Assembly: GCA_003233345.1 (NCBI GenBank)
Contig: QILK01000143.1
Span: forward strand, 1-37,620
DNA: 37,620 nucleotides
Source of the DNA: Gammaproteobacteria bacterium
GTDB taxonomy: Bacteria; Pseudomonadota; Gammaproteobacteria; SZUA-21
Reading direction: 5' to 3'
Both the position numbers and the translations under genes were made by a program. Below are positions 9,934 through 20,104 of the stretch, in pieces (positions within the stretch are counted from its first letter, which is position 1; every line of letters begins with the position of its first letter). The notes under the pieces were generated by a model, which worked only from the letters and a program-made list of their open reading frames with translations, had not been told where the DNA came from and ran no database searches.

Positions 9934-10421
9934 TAGTTTTCTCCTACCATTTTGGTCACACGCTTGTCCATTTCACCTTGTTCGAGTTCATCAATACCCG
10001 CTTTGCTCAGTGCATGCACAGCAATGGAGTCTGCGTCTATGCTCATGGATATTGTGCCTGGCGTCAAGGTGATGCAGTTGGCAAAAACCACTTTACCCAG
10101 ATCCGACTTTTGCGAGCATTTTATTCGCGCATAGACGGGGTTTATGCGTGCTTTTGGGTTTAAGATTTGGTAACAGACCTCAAGATTTGCCAGTATTATT
10201 TTCCATATTAGCCATGGAATAAAGCGAAATGTGCTGACGGTAAGGTGGATCGGATATCCTTCCTTGTCGATGACTTCCATTCGTAGCGACAAATAAAGTG
10301 CCAGCAATGCGCTTAGCAAACCAAGTATTAGTAATAACGGGCTTGTTTTACCAGACAACAGTAACCACAAAACCCCAAGAAACAGCCCAACACTTAACTT
10401 ATGGATCAATCGAGTCTCCAA
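9933..10421 (-). CDS. mrpE: MrpE antiporter subunit
   Basis: 162 aa: IPWLIWKIILANLEVCYQILNPKARINPVYARIKC...NCITLTPGTISMSIDADSIAVHALSKAG. Confidence 0.93.
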   Translation of the reverse strand: METRLIHKLSVGLFLGVLWLLLSGKTSPLLLILGLLSALLALYLSLRMEVIDKEGYPIHLTVSTFRFIPWLIWKIILANLEVCYQILNPKARINPVYARIKCSQKSDLGKVVFANCITLTPGTISMSIDADSIAVHALSKAGIDELEQGEMDKRVTKMVGEN

Positions 10422-11031
10422 ACCATTGTTAGCACGTAAAATATTATACCTGATCTTTCGCCTTAACTGGCAATAGTTGCAGACCAGGGTTCCTTGACAG
10501 TATTAATCCGTAAAATTGCCAGGCAATATTGCTATCTGCGATAGCCGCTATTCCGTGCGCAGTATTGTCGTTGCAGATAGTTCATTTATAGATCCAGCGT
10601 TAATCAAATGAAAATCAGGCTGGTTTGAAAGACTGCCTGACAGCCTATCTAATTTAATAGTTTTTTCAGTGGTTTATCTCTAACTCTTAATCTCATTACC
10701 TAGCTGCAAATTGGCATTTGACTGGTAGTGACTAAGTGATTTCGGTAAATATTTAAATATCTCTTCGAGAATATTTGGCTGAATTATTGCAACCGATAGT
10801 TTACAAATTTGATCAGGTATAGTCGGAGTTATTGTAACGTAATTTATTAACAGATGATAATTGCTAATATTATTCAGGTCGAATAAATATTGAGAATTTT
10901 CAGGCGCAATATCGCTAGCGGATTGTTGGCAGATATTAATAAAGTTTTACCAGATTAAGTCGATGACCAGTCTACAGAAACGGTGTCTGGTTTAACGTTG
11001 TAATTTTACGATAAGGGCGAAAAGTAGGGAT

Positions 11032-11313
11032 ATGGGAAAAACATGTATTTCATTGGGTGAAGTGGCAGACATTGCAAAAGCGGAAAGCTATAAAACCCGA
11101 TTTCTTGAAGCCATCAAGGTAGGTAAAGATATTGAGTTGGATGCGTCTAATACCACTCGAATCGATACGGCGATCGTTCAGGCGATTTTGGCGCTTTTTC
11201 TTTCAGCCCAGCAAAAACAAATCGACGTTAGTTGGAAAGCAGCTTCCGAGACGGTAAAGCGTGTTATTTACTTGTTGGGGCTGGGAAAACATTTGGCGTT
11301 ACAAGACGGTTAG
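11032..11313 (+). CDS. STAS-domain protein at the head of the chemosensory cluster
   Basis: 93 aa: GKDIELDASNTTRIDTAIVQAILALFLSAQQKQIDVSWKAASETVKRVIYLLGL; STAS/MlaB-like. Confidence 0.8.
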   Translation: MGKTCISLGEVADIAKAESYKTRFLEAIKVGKDIELDASNTTRIDTAIVQAILALFLSAQQKQIDVSWKAASETVKRVIYLLGLGKHLALQDG

Positions 11314-11348
11314 TTATTAAGGGTTAGAAAGGCGATAAGGAGAAAATT

Positions 11349-11708
11349 ATGACAACCATACTAGCAGTAGATGATTCAGCCTCAATGAGGCAGATGGTTT
11401 CATTTGCATTAAAAAGTGCGGGATACGAGGTTGTTGAAGCAGCCGATGGCGTTGAGGCTTTAGACAAGGCGAAAAGTCAGCAGTTCAATTTGGTTATTAC
11501 CGATGTCAATATGCCTAATATGGATGGTATTGAGCTTATTCGTAAATTACGTGAACTCGATATATACAAGTACACGCCATTGCTCATGCTAACGACCGAA
11601 AGTGCGATGGAAAAAAAGAGCGAAGGCAAACAGGCAGGTGCGACCGGCTGGATAGTTAAACCGTTTGATCCAGAGCAGTTGGTTGCCACTATCAAAAAGG
11701 TGTTGTAA
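11349..11708 (+). CDS. cheY: Chemotaxis response regulator CheY
   Basis: 119 aa receiver domain: ILAVDDSASMRQMV...LVITDVNMPNMDGIELI...PLLMLTTES...GWIVKPFDPEQL. Confidence 0.95.
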   Translation: MTTILAVDDSASMRQMVSFALKSAGYEVVEAADGVEALDKAKSQQFNLVITDVNMPNMDGIELIRKLRELDIYKYTPLLMLTTESAMEKKSEGKQAGATGWIVKPFDPEQLVATIKKVL

Positions 11709-11722
11709 GGAGAGTAATATCT

Positions 11723-13762
11723 ATGGCTATAGATATGACACAATTTCTTCAGACTTTCTATGAGGAAAGTTTTGAAGGCTTAGAGATCATGGAAGCGGAA
11801 CTGTTGAACCTTGATGGTGGCGATGCCAGTGAAGATACGATTAATACCATCTTCCGCGCAGCGCACTCGATCAAGGGCGGCGCCGGGACTTTTGGTTTGC
11901 AGGAGATTGCGGCGTTTACCCATGTTATGGAGACTTTGCTTGATGAAGTTAGGGATGGCAAGCGAGATCTATGTACGGATCTGATTAACCTATTATTACG
12001 CTCAGCGGATTGCGTTAAAGCGATGATGGCTGCATCGCGTGATGAAGAAGAATATGACGTCGACGAAGTCGAGTCAGTACAAAAATCTTTGCGAGCACTA
12101 ATCGATAACAAAACGGATACAACTGCTCCCACCACACCAGATGCAGACCCTGCGAAGGGTAAAGTTGAATCGTCAGAGGTTAGTTACAAAATCAGTTTTA
12201 TACCATTACCCAATTTATTACAAACGGGGAATGATCCTGCTCGACTATTTAATGAGTTAGATGAACTCGGTAAGCTGACTATAGATGTTGATCATGATGC
12301 TATGCCAGAACTAGTGGATCTGCCAGTCGATGAGTGCACACTGAGCTGGACGCTAACATTAGTGACAACGGAGCAACCAGAAGTTATCCGGGCTGTCTTC
12401 GATTGGGTCTCTGACGAGTGTGAATTAACCATTTCTTGCGATGAAAATGAACAACCGGAACCAGAGCAGGAAAATGCTACTGTCGAGAGCAAGGAACCCA
12501 GCACAACCAAGGTGGAACCTAAGCCGAAGGAAAAATCGGATAAAGTGAAAGAGCAAGGTTCTATTCGGGTTGGAATAGATAAGGTCGATTCACTCATAAA
12601 TTTGGTCGGCGAACTAGTGATTACTCAATCTATGTTGGGGCAACTTGGAAAAGATTTTGCGGTCGAGCGCTTGGAAAAATTAAAAGACGGTTTATCGCAA
12701 TTGGAAAGAAATACCAGGGAATTGCAAGAAAATGTAATGAGCATCCGTATGTTACCAATCAGTTTTGCGTTTAACCGTTTTCCACGTCTGGTCCACGATC
12801 TAAATCAGCAATTGGGCAAAAAAATTGAATTAAAGATGACGGGTGAGCATACGGAACTGGATAAGACAGTCTTAGAAAAAATAGTCGATCCGCTAGTACA
12901 CCTAGTCAGAAACTCGGTTGATCATGGTATCGAAACCCCGGCGGTACGTCTTAAACAAGGTAAACCAGAAATCGGCACTGTCGAATTGAAGGCATACCAT
13001 AAGGGCGGCAGTATCATCATCGAGATTCGCGATGATGGTGCTGGTCTCGATACTGACAGAATACACGCCAAAGCTGTCGAGCGGGGACTCATTGGTAGCG
13101 ATGAAGTCCTGAGTGAAGAACAGGTTTATGACCTTATCTTTCGGCCTGGATTTTCGACGACGGAAGTGGTCAGTGATGTATCCGGTCGTGGCGTCGGAAT
13201 GGATGTGGTCAAGCGAAATATTCGCGCGCTATCAGGTGTTGTCGATGTTAAATCAGTGAAAAATAAAGGCACGATATTTACCATTCGCTTGCCACTGACA
13301 CTAGCGATTATGGATGGGCAGCTAATTCAAATCGGGGGCCATACTTATATTATACCCTTGATCTCGATCATCGAGTCGTTGCAAATCAAAAAAGAGCTGG
13401 TCAATACCATCACCGCCCGCGCCAGTGTTTACAAGTTACGCGAAGATTATATCGAGATTGTACCTTTATATAAAATATTTGGTATTGAGGCGATGCAAAC
13501 AGAAATTATTAATGGATTGCTAGTCGTCGTCGAAGGGGATGGAAAAAAAGTAGGTCTGTTGGTCGACGATCTGCTGGATCAGCAACAAGTCGTTATTAAA
13601 AGCCTGGAAACCAACTACAAAAAAGTGGAGGGGATATCCGGTGCGACCATATTAGGTGATGGTACGGTCGCTATGATTCTGGATATACAGGGACTAATCG
13701 AACTTGCTCATAGATATGAAAAAATAGATGACATTAAAAACAACGTCAGCGAAGTTGCATAA
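11723..13762 (+). CDS. cheA: Chemotaxis histidine kinase CheA
   Basis: 679 aa: Hpt (FRAAHSIKGGAGTFG), P3/P4 (HLVRNSVDHGIETP, IEIRDDGAGLD, GRGVGMDVVKRNI), C-terminal CheW-like domain. Confidence 0.98.
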   Translation: MAIDMTQFLQTFYEESFEGLEIMEAELLNLDGGDASEDTINTIFRAAHSIKGGAGTFGLQEIAAFTHVMETLLDEVRDGKRDLCTDLINLLLRSADCVKAMMAASRDEEEYDVDEVESVQKSLRALIDNKTDTTAPTTPDADPAKGKVESSEVSYKISFIPLPNLLQTGNDPARLFNELDELGKLTIDVDHDAMPELVDLPVDECTLSWTLTLVTTEQPEVIRAVFDWVSDECELTISCDENEQPEPEQENATVESKEPSTTKVEPKPKEKSDKVKEQGSIRVGIDKVDSLINLVGELVITQSMLGQLGKDFAVERLEKLKDGLSQLERNTRELQENVMSIRMLPISFAFNRFPRLVHDLNQQLGKKIELKMTGEHTELDKTVLEKIVDPLVHLVRNSVDHGIETPAVRLKQGKPEIGTVELKAYHKGGSIIIEIRDDGAGLDTDRIHAKAVERGLIGSDEVLSEEQVYDLIFRPGFSTTEVVSDVSGRGVGMDVVKRNIRALSGVVDVKSVKNKGTIFTIRLPLTLAIMDGQLIQIGGHTYIIPLISIIESLQIKKELVNTITARASVYKLREDYIEIVPLYKIFGIEAMQTEIINGLLVVVEGDGKKVGLLVDDLLDQQQVVIKSLETNYKKVEGISGATILGDGTVAMILDIQGLIELAHRYEKIDDIKNNVSEVA

Positions 13763-13772
13763 GGGGTAACGG

Positions 13773-14294
13773 ATGAGTATTGCACAGGTTGTAGATAAAG
13801 AAACCAGTATTGATAATAACGAGGATGGAAATCAGTTCCTGTCTTTCTTTATGGCAGACGAAGAATATGGTATCGATATTCTCAGGGTCCAGGAAATCCG
13901 TGGCTGGGATTCGGTGACAAAAATTCCAAATACACCCGACTACATAAAAGGGGTTATCAATATCCGTGGCACGATCGTTCCCATTATTGATTTAAGATTG
14001 AAATTTAAAACCGATTCAGCCATTTACGATAAAACAACCGTGGTTATCGTGGTGGGGGTTAAAACTGATGGCAAAACCAGGACCATGGGTATGGTCGTCG
14101 ACGCAGTCTCTGATGTTTATAGTATTACTCAAGAGCAAATAAAAGAGGCGCCTAATTTTGGTAGCGTTGTTAAAACTGAATTTGTTCAGGGATTGGCAAC
14201 GATTGATGAAAAAATGTTGATATTACTGGAAATAGATATGCTGTTAAATTCTGACGATCTTAGTGTGATCAATACCGCTGAGAAAACGGATTAA
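13773..14294 (+). CDS. cheW: Chemotaxis coupling protein CheW
   Basis: 173 aa: FFMADEEYGIDILRVQEIRGWDSVTKIPNTPDYIKGVINIRGTIVPIIDLRLKF. Confidence 0.97.
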   Translation: MSIAQVVDKETSIDNNEDGNQFLSFFMADEEYGIDILRVQEIRGWDSVTKIPNTPDYIKGVINIRGTIVPIIDLRLKFKTDSAIYDKTTVVIVVGVKTDGKTRTMGMVVDAVSDVYSITQEQIKEAPNFGSVVKTEFVQGLATIDEKMLILLEIDMLLNSDDLSVINTAEKTD

Positions 14295-14464
14295 TGATTT
14301 TTTAGCTTAGGGAAGAGCGACTCGATGAAAGTTGAAAAGGAAGTGTTCGATCTGTATCGATCAAGTGATCGAAGCAAGAAGAAAAGATTTTTTAGGGTTT
14401 TAATAGAAGAAATATTGTCAAATATTGTATGGCATTCATGATTACTTATTAAGGGTGAGGGATA

Positions 14465-17296
14465 GTGGCTAAACAACAGGCTAACAAGAAAAGGGAAAAA
14501 TCAGTGGCGGGTCGCGTGTCAACAAAGACACCTGCGCAGGTCAAGAAAGAGACTGGTCTCGATGTCGTCACGCTGGAAAAATCGTTTGCCGCACTCGCGC
14601 CACAGGCGGATGCACTGGCAAAACGGTTTTACGAAGAATTATTCAGTCGGTATCCGGACGTTATACCTTTGTTCGGCAATACCGATTTGAAAAAACAACG
14701 TAGCAAATTGGTCGCCGCATTAGTGTTGGTTGTCGGGAATCTTAGAAAACCGGAGATCTTGATCAAAGCATTGACCGGATTGGGAAAGAGACATCAAAAC
14801 TATGGTGCAGTGGCTGATCATTATGGCGCTGTTAAAGAGACTCTGTTAGATGTTATGAAGGAGTTCGCAGGGTCGCTATGGACGAAAAAGGTATCCGCTG
14901 CGTGGGATCATGCAATAGATACGGTTGCAGAAATCATGTTAAAGGCATATAGCCCGCAAAAATCTAGCTCAAAGGAGGGCGAAACAATGTTGGCAAACGG
15001 TGAAATGGAAGATCGTGGTTCAAATGAGGAAGCGAAAAAACTACAGGCGATATTGGACACAGCGCAAACGGCACTAATGATGATTGACCGTGATTTGACA
15101 ATCACTTACGCCAACGGCGCGACTCTTAAGCTGCTGCAGAAGCATGAAGAAAAATTGAAACAGCTTTATCCTGGATTTGATAGCAAGAATATTATTGGTA
15201 CTTGTATCGATATATTTCATAAAAATCCAGCGCATCAGCGAAATTTATTGGCTGACCCATCTAATCTGCCGTATGAGACGGACATACACGTTGGTCCGTT
15301 AACGTTTAAGATTCAAGTCACCGCTCAGATCGATGGCCAGGGAAACTATACTGGCAATACGTTGGAATGGTCTGATGTAACCGAATTGCGCCTCAAGGAG
15401 GAACTGGCATCAAGATTACAGTCAACGGTAGATAATGCACAATCGGCAATGATGATGATCGATCGCGACTTAAAGATCACTTATGCTAATAAATCTACTG
15501 TCAGTTTGCTTGAGAAACATGAAGTGGCACTACGACAGCTTTATCCAGGATTCGAAAGTAAAAATTTGATCGGAACCTGTATTGATATGTTTCATAAAAA
15601 CCCCGACCATCAGCGACGTCTTTTGGGTAACCCGGATAATTTGCCCTATATAACTGACATTAATGTCGGGCCATTGGTCTTTAATATCCAGGTCTCGGCA
15701 ATCATGGATATGACTGGTAATTATGTTGGCTGCGCGCTGGAGTGGTCGGATGTAACCGAATTGCGAGAAAAAGAAATCCATGTGGCGCGCTTGCAGTCAG
15801 CGATTGATGGCGCACAAACCAATCTCATGTTGTGTGATAACGATTTGGTTATTACCTATGTCAATCCGGCCGTCGTCGCCATGTTGCGGGCACGCGAGTC
15901 CGAGCTTAGACAGCGTTTTCCTGGATTTGATGTTAATAATCTCGTCGGCCAATGCATTGACCAATTTCATAAAAACCCGGCACACCAACGTGGATTGTTA
16001 GGAAACAAAGGCAATCTTCCCGCTAATGCAGAGATTAAAGTGGGCGATTTGGAGTTTACAGTTAATGCAACCGCTATCCTTGACCATAACGGGAACTTGA
16101 TGGGCAACATGGTTGAGTGGCGGGATATTACCGAGCAAAAACAGGCAGAACATGAAATCCGCGATCTGGTGGCAGGTGCAGTGGCAGGTCAACTTGATGC
16201 GCGTCTGGATTCCTCCAATTATGCAGGTTTTTTATCGGTATTGAGCGATAATATTAATGGGTTAATGGATGCTATCGTCAAACCGGTCAATGAAGGCATT
16301 TCCGTCTTGCAATCATTAGCAGCGGGTGACTTGACTCGTACGGTTGATGGAGACTATCAAGGTGTATTCGGTGACTTTAAGGATGGTGTCAATACAACCA
16401 TTAATAATCTCAGAACGATGGTAAGTGATATTTTAAATTCCAGCGGTAACATTAGTTGTTCTTCAAACGAAATTGCCCAGGGTAATGCTAATCTTAGCCA
16501 GCGTACAGAAGAGCAGGCTTCCAGTCTTGAAGAAACTGCGTCAAGCATGGAAGAGCTGACCGGGACCGTCAAGCAAAATGCTGATAATGCCAGACAGGCT
16601 AATCAGTTGGCGTCTACCGCAAGAACGGAAGCTGAAAAAGGTGGGGAGGTCGCTAGTAGCACAATAACGGCAATGAGTGAAATCAATACTAGCAGTAAGA
16701 AAATTGCAGACATCATTGGTGTCATCGATGAGATTGCATTTCAAACCAACTTGCTGGCGTTAAATGCGGCTGTTGAGGCTGCCAGAGCAGGAGAGCAAGG
16801 CAGGGGATTTGCCGTCGTCGCATCGGAAGTGAGAAATCTGGCGCAGCGCAGCGCAGGCGCTGCAAAAGAGATTAAATCGTTGATTAAGGACAGTGTCGAG
16901 AAGGTGCAGGAAGGCACTAAATTGGTCAATGAGTCAGGCGAATCGCTCGAAGAAATAGTGGGGTCGATTAAAAAAGTGAGTGATATTGTGGCCGAGATCT
17001 CTGCTGCCAGTCAGGAGCAGTCATTAGGTATCGAGCAGATTAACAAAACCGTGGTCGAGCTCGACGATATGACACAGCAAAATGCGGCGCTGGTAGAGCA
17101 AGCCGCCGCTGCTAGTGCATCACTGAATGATCAAGCCAGTGGCTTGGAACAGCTAGTGCGAAATTTTAACCTTGGCGAGTCTACAGGTGGTTTTCAATCC
17201 TCAGCACCGACGCCCGTTCAAAGCCGCCCCGTGGCCGCCGCAAAACCGGCTGTCAAACCAAAGAGCAGTGGTGGCAGTGAGTGGGAAGAGTTCTAG
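14465..17296 (+). CDS. Soluble chemoreceptor: globin + 3 tandem PAS + HAMP-like region + MCP signalling domain + C-terminal EWEEF
   Basis: GTG start. Globin-like region (aa about 25-160: [113 protein letters not shown]); three PAS units with FHKNPxHQR and EW(S/R)D(V/I)TE; HAMP-like [46 protein letters not shown] hairpin core [42 protein letters not shown]; tail GGSEWEEF. No obvious TM segment. Confidence 0.93.
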   Translation: MAKQQANKKREKSVAGRVSTKTPAQVKKETGLDVVTLEKSFAALAPQADALAKRFYEELFSRYPDVIPLFGNTDLKKQRSKLVAALVLVVGNLRKPEILIKALTGLGKRHQNYGAVADHYGAVKETLLDVMKEFAGSLWTKKVSAAWDHAIDTVAEIMLKAYSPQKSSSKEGETMLANGEMEDRGSNEEAKKLQAILDTAQTALMMIDRDLTITYANGATLKLLQKHEEKLKQLYPGFDSKNIIGTCIDIFHKNPAHQRNLLADPSNLPYETDIHVGPLTFKIQVTAQIDGQGNYTGNTLEWSDVTELRLKEELASRLQSTVDNAQSAMMMIDRDLKITYANKSTVSLLEKHEVALRQLYPGFESKNLIGTCIDMFHKNPDHQRRLLGNPDNLPYITDINVGPLVFNIQVSAIMDMTGNYVGCALEWSDVTELREKEIHVARLQSAIDGAQTNLMLCDNDLVITYVNPAVVAMLRARESELRQRFPGFDVNNLVGQCIDQFHKNPAHQRGLLGNKGNLPANAEIKVGDLEFTVNATAILDHNGNLMGNMVEWRDITEQKQAEHEIRDLVAGAVAGQLDARLDSSNYAGFLSVLSDNINGLMDAIVKPVNEGISVLQSLAAGDLTRTVDGDYQGVFGDFKDGVNTTINNLRTMVSDILNSSGNISCSSNEIAQGNANLSQRTEEQASSLEETASSMEELTGTVKQNADNARQANQLASTARTEAEKGGEVASSTITAMSEINTSSKKIADIIGVIDEIAFQTNLLALNAAVEAARAGEQGRGFAVVASEVRNLAQRSAGAAKEIKSLIKDSVEKVQEGTKLVNESGESLEEIVGSIKKVSDIVAEISAASQEQSLGIEQINKTVVELDDMTQQNAALVEQAAAASASLNDQASGLEQLVRNFNLGESTGGFQSSAPTPVQSRPVAAAKPAVKPKSSGGSEWEEF
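15041..16165 (+). repeat. Three in-frame tandem PAS-coding units, 375 bp (125 aa) each
   Basis: Equivalent codons LQ(A/S) at 15041, 15416 and 15791, exactly 375 bp apart. Each unit contains (I/L)(I/V)G.CID.FHKNP.HQR.LL and ends EW(S/R)D(V/I)TE. Confidence 0.9.
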
Positions 17297-17327
17297 AGAA
17301 GTATCTCTAATAAAAAAGGTGTATAAA

Positions 17328-18158
17328 ATGGATTCGAAAAAGGAATTTGATTTTACCGACAGAGATTTTACTTATATTCGTAAACTTGTTGGTGAAAGTA
17401 CTGGGATTGTACTTGCCGACGCAAAGCGACAAATGGTCTATAGCCGTTTGTCGCGGCGGGTTCGAGCACTAGGTTTGACTGACTTTCAAAGTTATTGCCA
17501 ACGATTAAAGGATGGTGATGATTCGGAATTGGTTAATTTTGTTAATGCAGTAACAACAAATCTTACCTCTTTTTTCCGTGAACTACATCATTTCGAGTTT
17601 TTAACCAATCGCGTTTTCCCGGAATTGCTTAAAAAAAATGCGGATAGCAGACGTATTCGTATTTGGTCGGCAGGTTGTTCGACTGGGGAAGAGCCTTATT
17701 CACTGGCAATGACAATTGCAGAGTATTTTCGCAAACACCGTGGCTGGGACATAAAAGTATTGGCGACAGATCTCGATAGCGATGTGTTGGATACGGCTAA
17801 AAATGGTGTGTATAAAACAGAAAGAATCGAAAATTTAGATAAAAAGAAACTACGCGACTGGTTTCAAAAAGGCAATGACGGTGCTAGTGTCAAGGTGAAA
17901 GACAGCTTAAAAGAATGGATTAGTTTTCGTCAGCTCAACTTGATGAATGACTGGCCTTTTAACGGTCCATTTGATGTTATTTTTTGTCGTAACGTGATTA
18001 TTTATTTTAGTAAGGATACACAAAAAGTCTTGGTGAATCGGTATGCTGATATGCTGGCAGATAATAGTTACTTGTTATTGGGGCATTCGGAGTCGCTGTT
18101 TAAGGTGACAGACCGATTTGAATTGTTAGGTAATACTATTTATCAGAAAACTAAATAG
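17328..18158 (+). CDS. cheR: Chemotaxis protein methyltransferase CheR
   Basis: MDSKKEFDFTDRDFTYIRKLVGESTGIVLADAKRQMVYSRLSRRVRALG...RIRIWSAGCSTGEEPYSLAMTIAE...FDVIFCRNVIIYF. The ORF track start (17172) overlaps the MCP gene; ATG at 17328 fits better. Confidence 0.96.
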   Translation: MDSKKEFDFTDRDFTYIRKLVGESTGIVLADAKRQMVYSRLSRRVRALGLTDFQSYCQRLKDGDDSELVNFVNAVTTNLTSFFRELHHFEFLTNRVFPELLKKNADSRRIRIWSAGCSTGEEPYSLAMTIAEYFRKHRGWDIKVLATDLDSDVLDTAKNGVYKTERIENLDKKKLRDWFQKGNDGASVKVKDSLKEWISFRQLNLMNDWPFNGPFDVIFCRNVIIYFSKDTQKVLVNRYADMLADNSYLLLGHSESLFKVTDRFELLGNTIYQKTK

Positions 18159-18803
18159 ATGGCATTGCCGAGTCCAATTTTAGTCGATATGGATAAGCCG
18201 CTTAAGGGTTTTGAAGGGATTAAGCGCTTTTGTGATAAGAGTAATAATACCACGACGGCGAGAATATTGCCGGGTGAATATTATGTTACCAACCGGGATG
18301 AAATGATTACGACCGTATTAGGGTCGTGTGTTTCCGCCTGTATATGTGACCCGCGAACGAAGGTCGGCGGTATGAATCATTTTATGTTACCGTCTGGCAC
18401 GACACTAGACAATGTTTATGAAGCTGATTGCGTAAGTCGATCTGCACGTTATGGTAATTTTGCTATGGAGCATTTGATCAATACCATTCTCAAGCACGGC
18501 GGGCGAAAAACCAGTCTCGAAATCAAAATAATTGGCGGCGGTCGTATTATTGCTAATATGTCCAATATTGGGCTGCAAAATATCGATTTTGTAAAACAAT
18601 ATCTTGCGACAGAAGGATTGGCAATAGTCGCCGAAGATGTCGGAGATAAATACCCGAGAAAGCTACAGTATTTTCCAATGAGTGGGAAGGTGCGGGTGCA
18701 AAGACTGAAAAGTATGCATAACAAGACTGTCATGGACAGGGAGACGGAATATGCTTCCAATATTGACAAGGAATCCGTTAAGGGAGAAATAGATTTATTC
18801 TGA
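18159..18803 (+). CDS. cheD: Chemoreceptor glutamine deamidase CheD
   Basis: 214 aa: TTVLGSCVSACICDPRTKVGGMNHFMLP...EIKIIGGGRIIANMSNIGLQNIDFVKQYLATEGL. Confidence 0.95.
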   Translation: MALPSPILVDMDKPLKGFEGIKRFCDKSNNTTTARILPGEYYVTNRDEMITTVLGSCVSACICDPRTKVGGMNHFMLPSGTTLDNVYEADCVSRSARYGNFAMEHLINTILKHGGRKTSLEIKIIGGGRIIANMSNIGLQNIDFVKQYLATEGLAIVAEDVGDKYPRKLQYFPMSGKVRVQRLKSMHNKTVMDRETEYASNIDKESVKGEIDLF

Positions 18804-18839
18804 CATTTTTGAATAGCAATCTATTATTGGAAAAATACT

Positions 18840-19943
18840 ATGGTTAATCCAGAAATGATAGCAGGCAAGAAGAAAAAAATAAAAGTACTTATTATTGATG
18901 ATTCTGCGTTAGTTAGGGAGATTTTGACAGAGGTCCTCGATTCTGATCCAGGTATAGAAGTAGTTGGTACCGCAGTAGACCCGTTAATTGCCCGCGAAAA
19001 AATAAAGAAACTAAACCCGGATGTATTGACGCTAGACGTAGAAATGCCGAGGATGGATGGCTTAACATTTTTACGCAATCTTATGCGCCTGCGGCCAATG
19101 CCAGTCATCATGGTGTCGTCACTGACCGAAAAAGGTGCTGATATTACGCTACAGGCCTTGGATGAAGGGGCTATCGATTTTGTTTCAAAACCCAAAGAAG
19201 ACTTAAGTAGTACGCTGGCTAGTTATCGAGATGAGTTAGTGGAAAAAATAAAAGTCGCTTCGTTGGCTAATATTAGTGCACGAGATAGTTTTGCCAGGAT
19301 CGCGAACGTAGAGCCGCGGAATGATGCCGACGTGGTGATTGCAAAAAAACACAATAGGCCTTTTTCCACAACTGACAAAATTATTGCGATTGGCGCATCA
19401 ACCGGCGGTACCGAGGCGATTAAGGAATTATTGATACAATTTCCGGCTTATATGCCTGGTACCGTCATCACTCAGCATATACCAGAAGCGTTTAGTTTAT
19501 CTTTTGCTCAACGAATGGACGGATTGTCGGCCATGAATGTGTGTGAAGCTAGTGATGGTCAGCAGATATTACCTGGCCATGTGTATATTGCCCCAGGTGG
19601 CAAGCATCTGTTGGTGATTAGAAATGGTGCACAATATGTATGTAAATTAAACGATGGCCCCACTGTTAACCGTCACAAACCTTCTGTTGATGTTCTTTTT
19701 CGTTCAGTCGCCCAGAATGTTGGAGCTAACGCAACAGGGATTATTTTGACCGGGATGGGAGATGATGGCGCACAAGGTCTGTTGGAAATGCATACTGCCG
19801 GTGCAAAAACCGTTGCTCAAGACGAAAAAACCAGCGTTGTCTGGGGAATGCCAGGTGAGGCAGTAAAGGCTGGGGGGGTAGACACAATTTTGCCATTGCA
19901 GAAAATTACCGGTAAGATAATCACGATCTTGAAAAGCGACTAG
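18840..19943 (+). CDS. cheB: Chemotaxis methylesterase CheB
   Basis: 367 aa: receiver ([32 protein letters not shown]) plus methylesterase ([49 protein letters not shown]-type motif). Confidence 0.97.
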   Translation: MVNPEMIAGKKKKIKVLIIDDSALVREILTEVLDSDPGIEVVGTAVDPLIAREKIKKLNPDVLTLDVEMPRMDGLTFLRNLMRLRPMPVIMVSSLTEKGADITLQALDEGAIDFVSKPKEDLSSTLASYRDELVEKIKVASLANISARDSFARIANVEPRNDADVVIAKKHNRPFSTTDKIIAIGASTGGTEAIKELLIQFPAYMPGTVITQHIPEAFSLSFAQRMDGLSAMNVCEASDGQQILPGHVYIAPGGKHLLVIRNGAQYVCKLNDGPTVNRHKPSVDVLFRSVAQNVGANATGIILTGMGDDGAQGLLEMHTAGAKTVAQDEKTSVVWGMPGEAVKAGGVDTILPLQKITGKIITILKSD

Positions 19944-20104
19944 CGCTGACAAAATTAGCGGAAATTTCTACGTTATGGCTTGAGTTCACTCTATAGTTCA
20001 AATTTTTAAGCAAAATTGTTATAGTAGTTTTTCCAGGTCACAAATACAGCAATTTTGACGAGTCAGCCCATAGCGGGTGGATATTGTAGGGCGGATATTT
20101 CAGG

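Noticed and set aside
9794-10163. + strand ORFs inside mrpE/mrpF
   Set aside because: Antisense to well-supported antiporter genes; no independent support.
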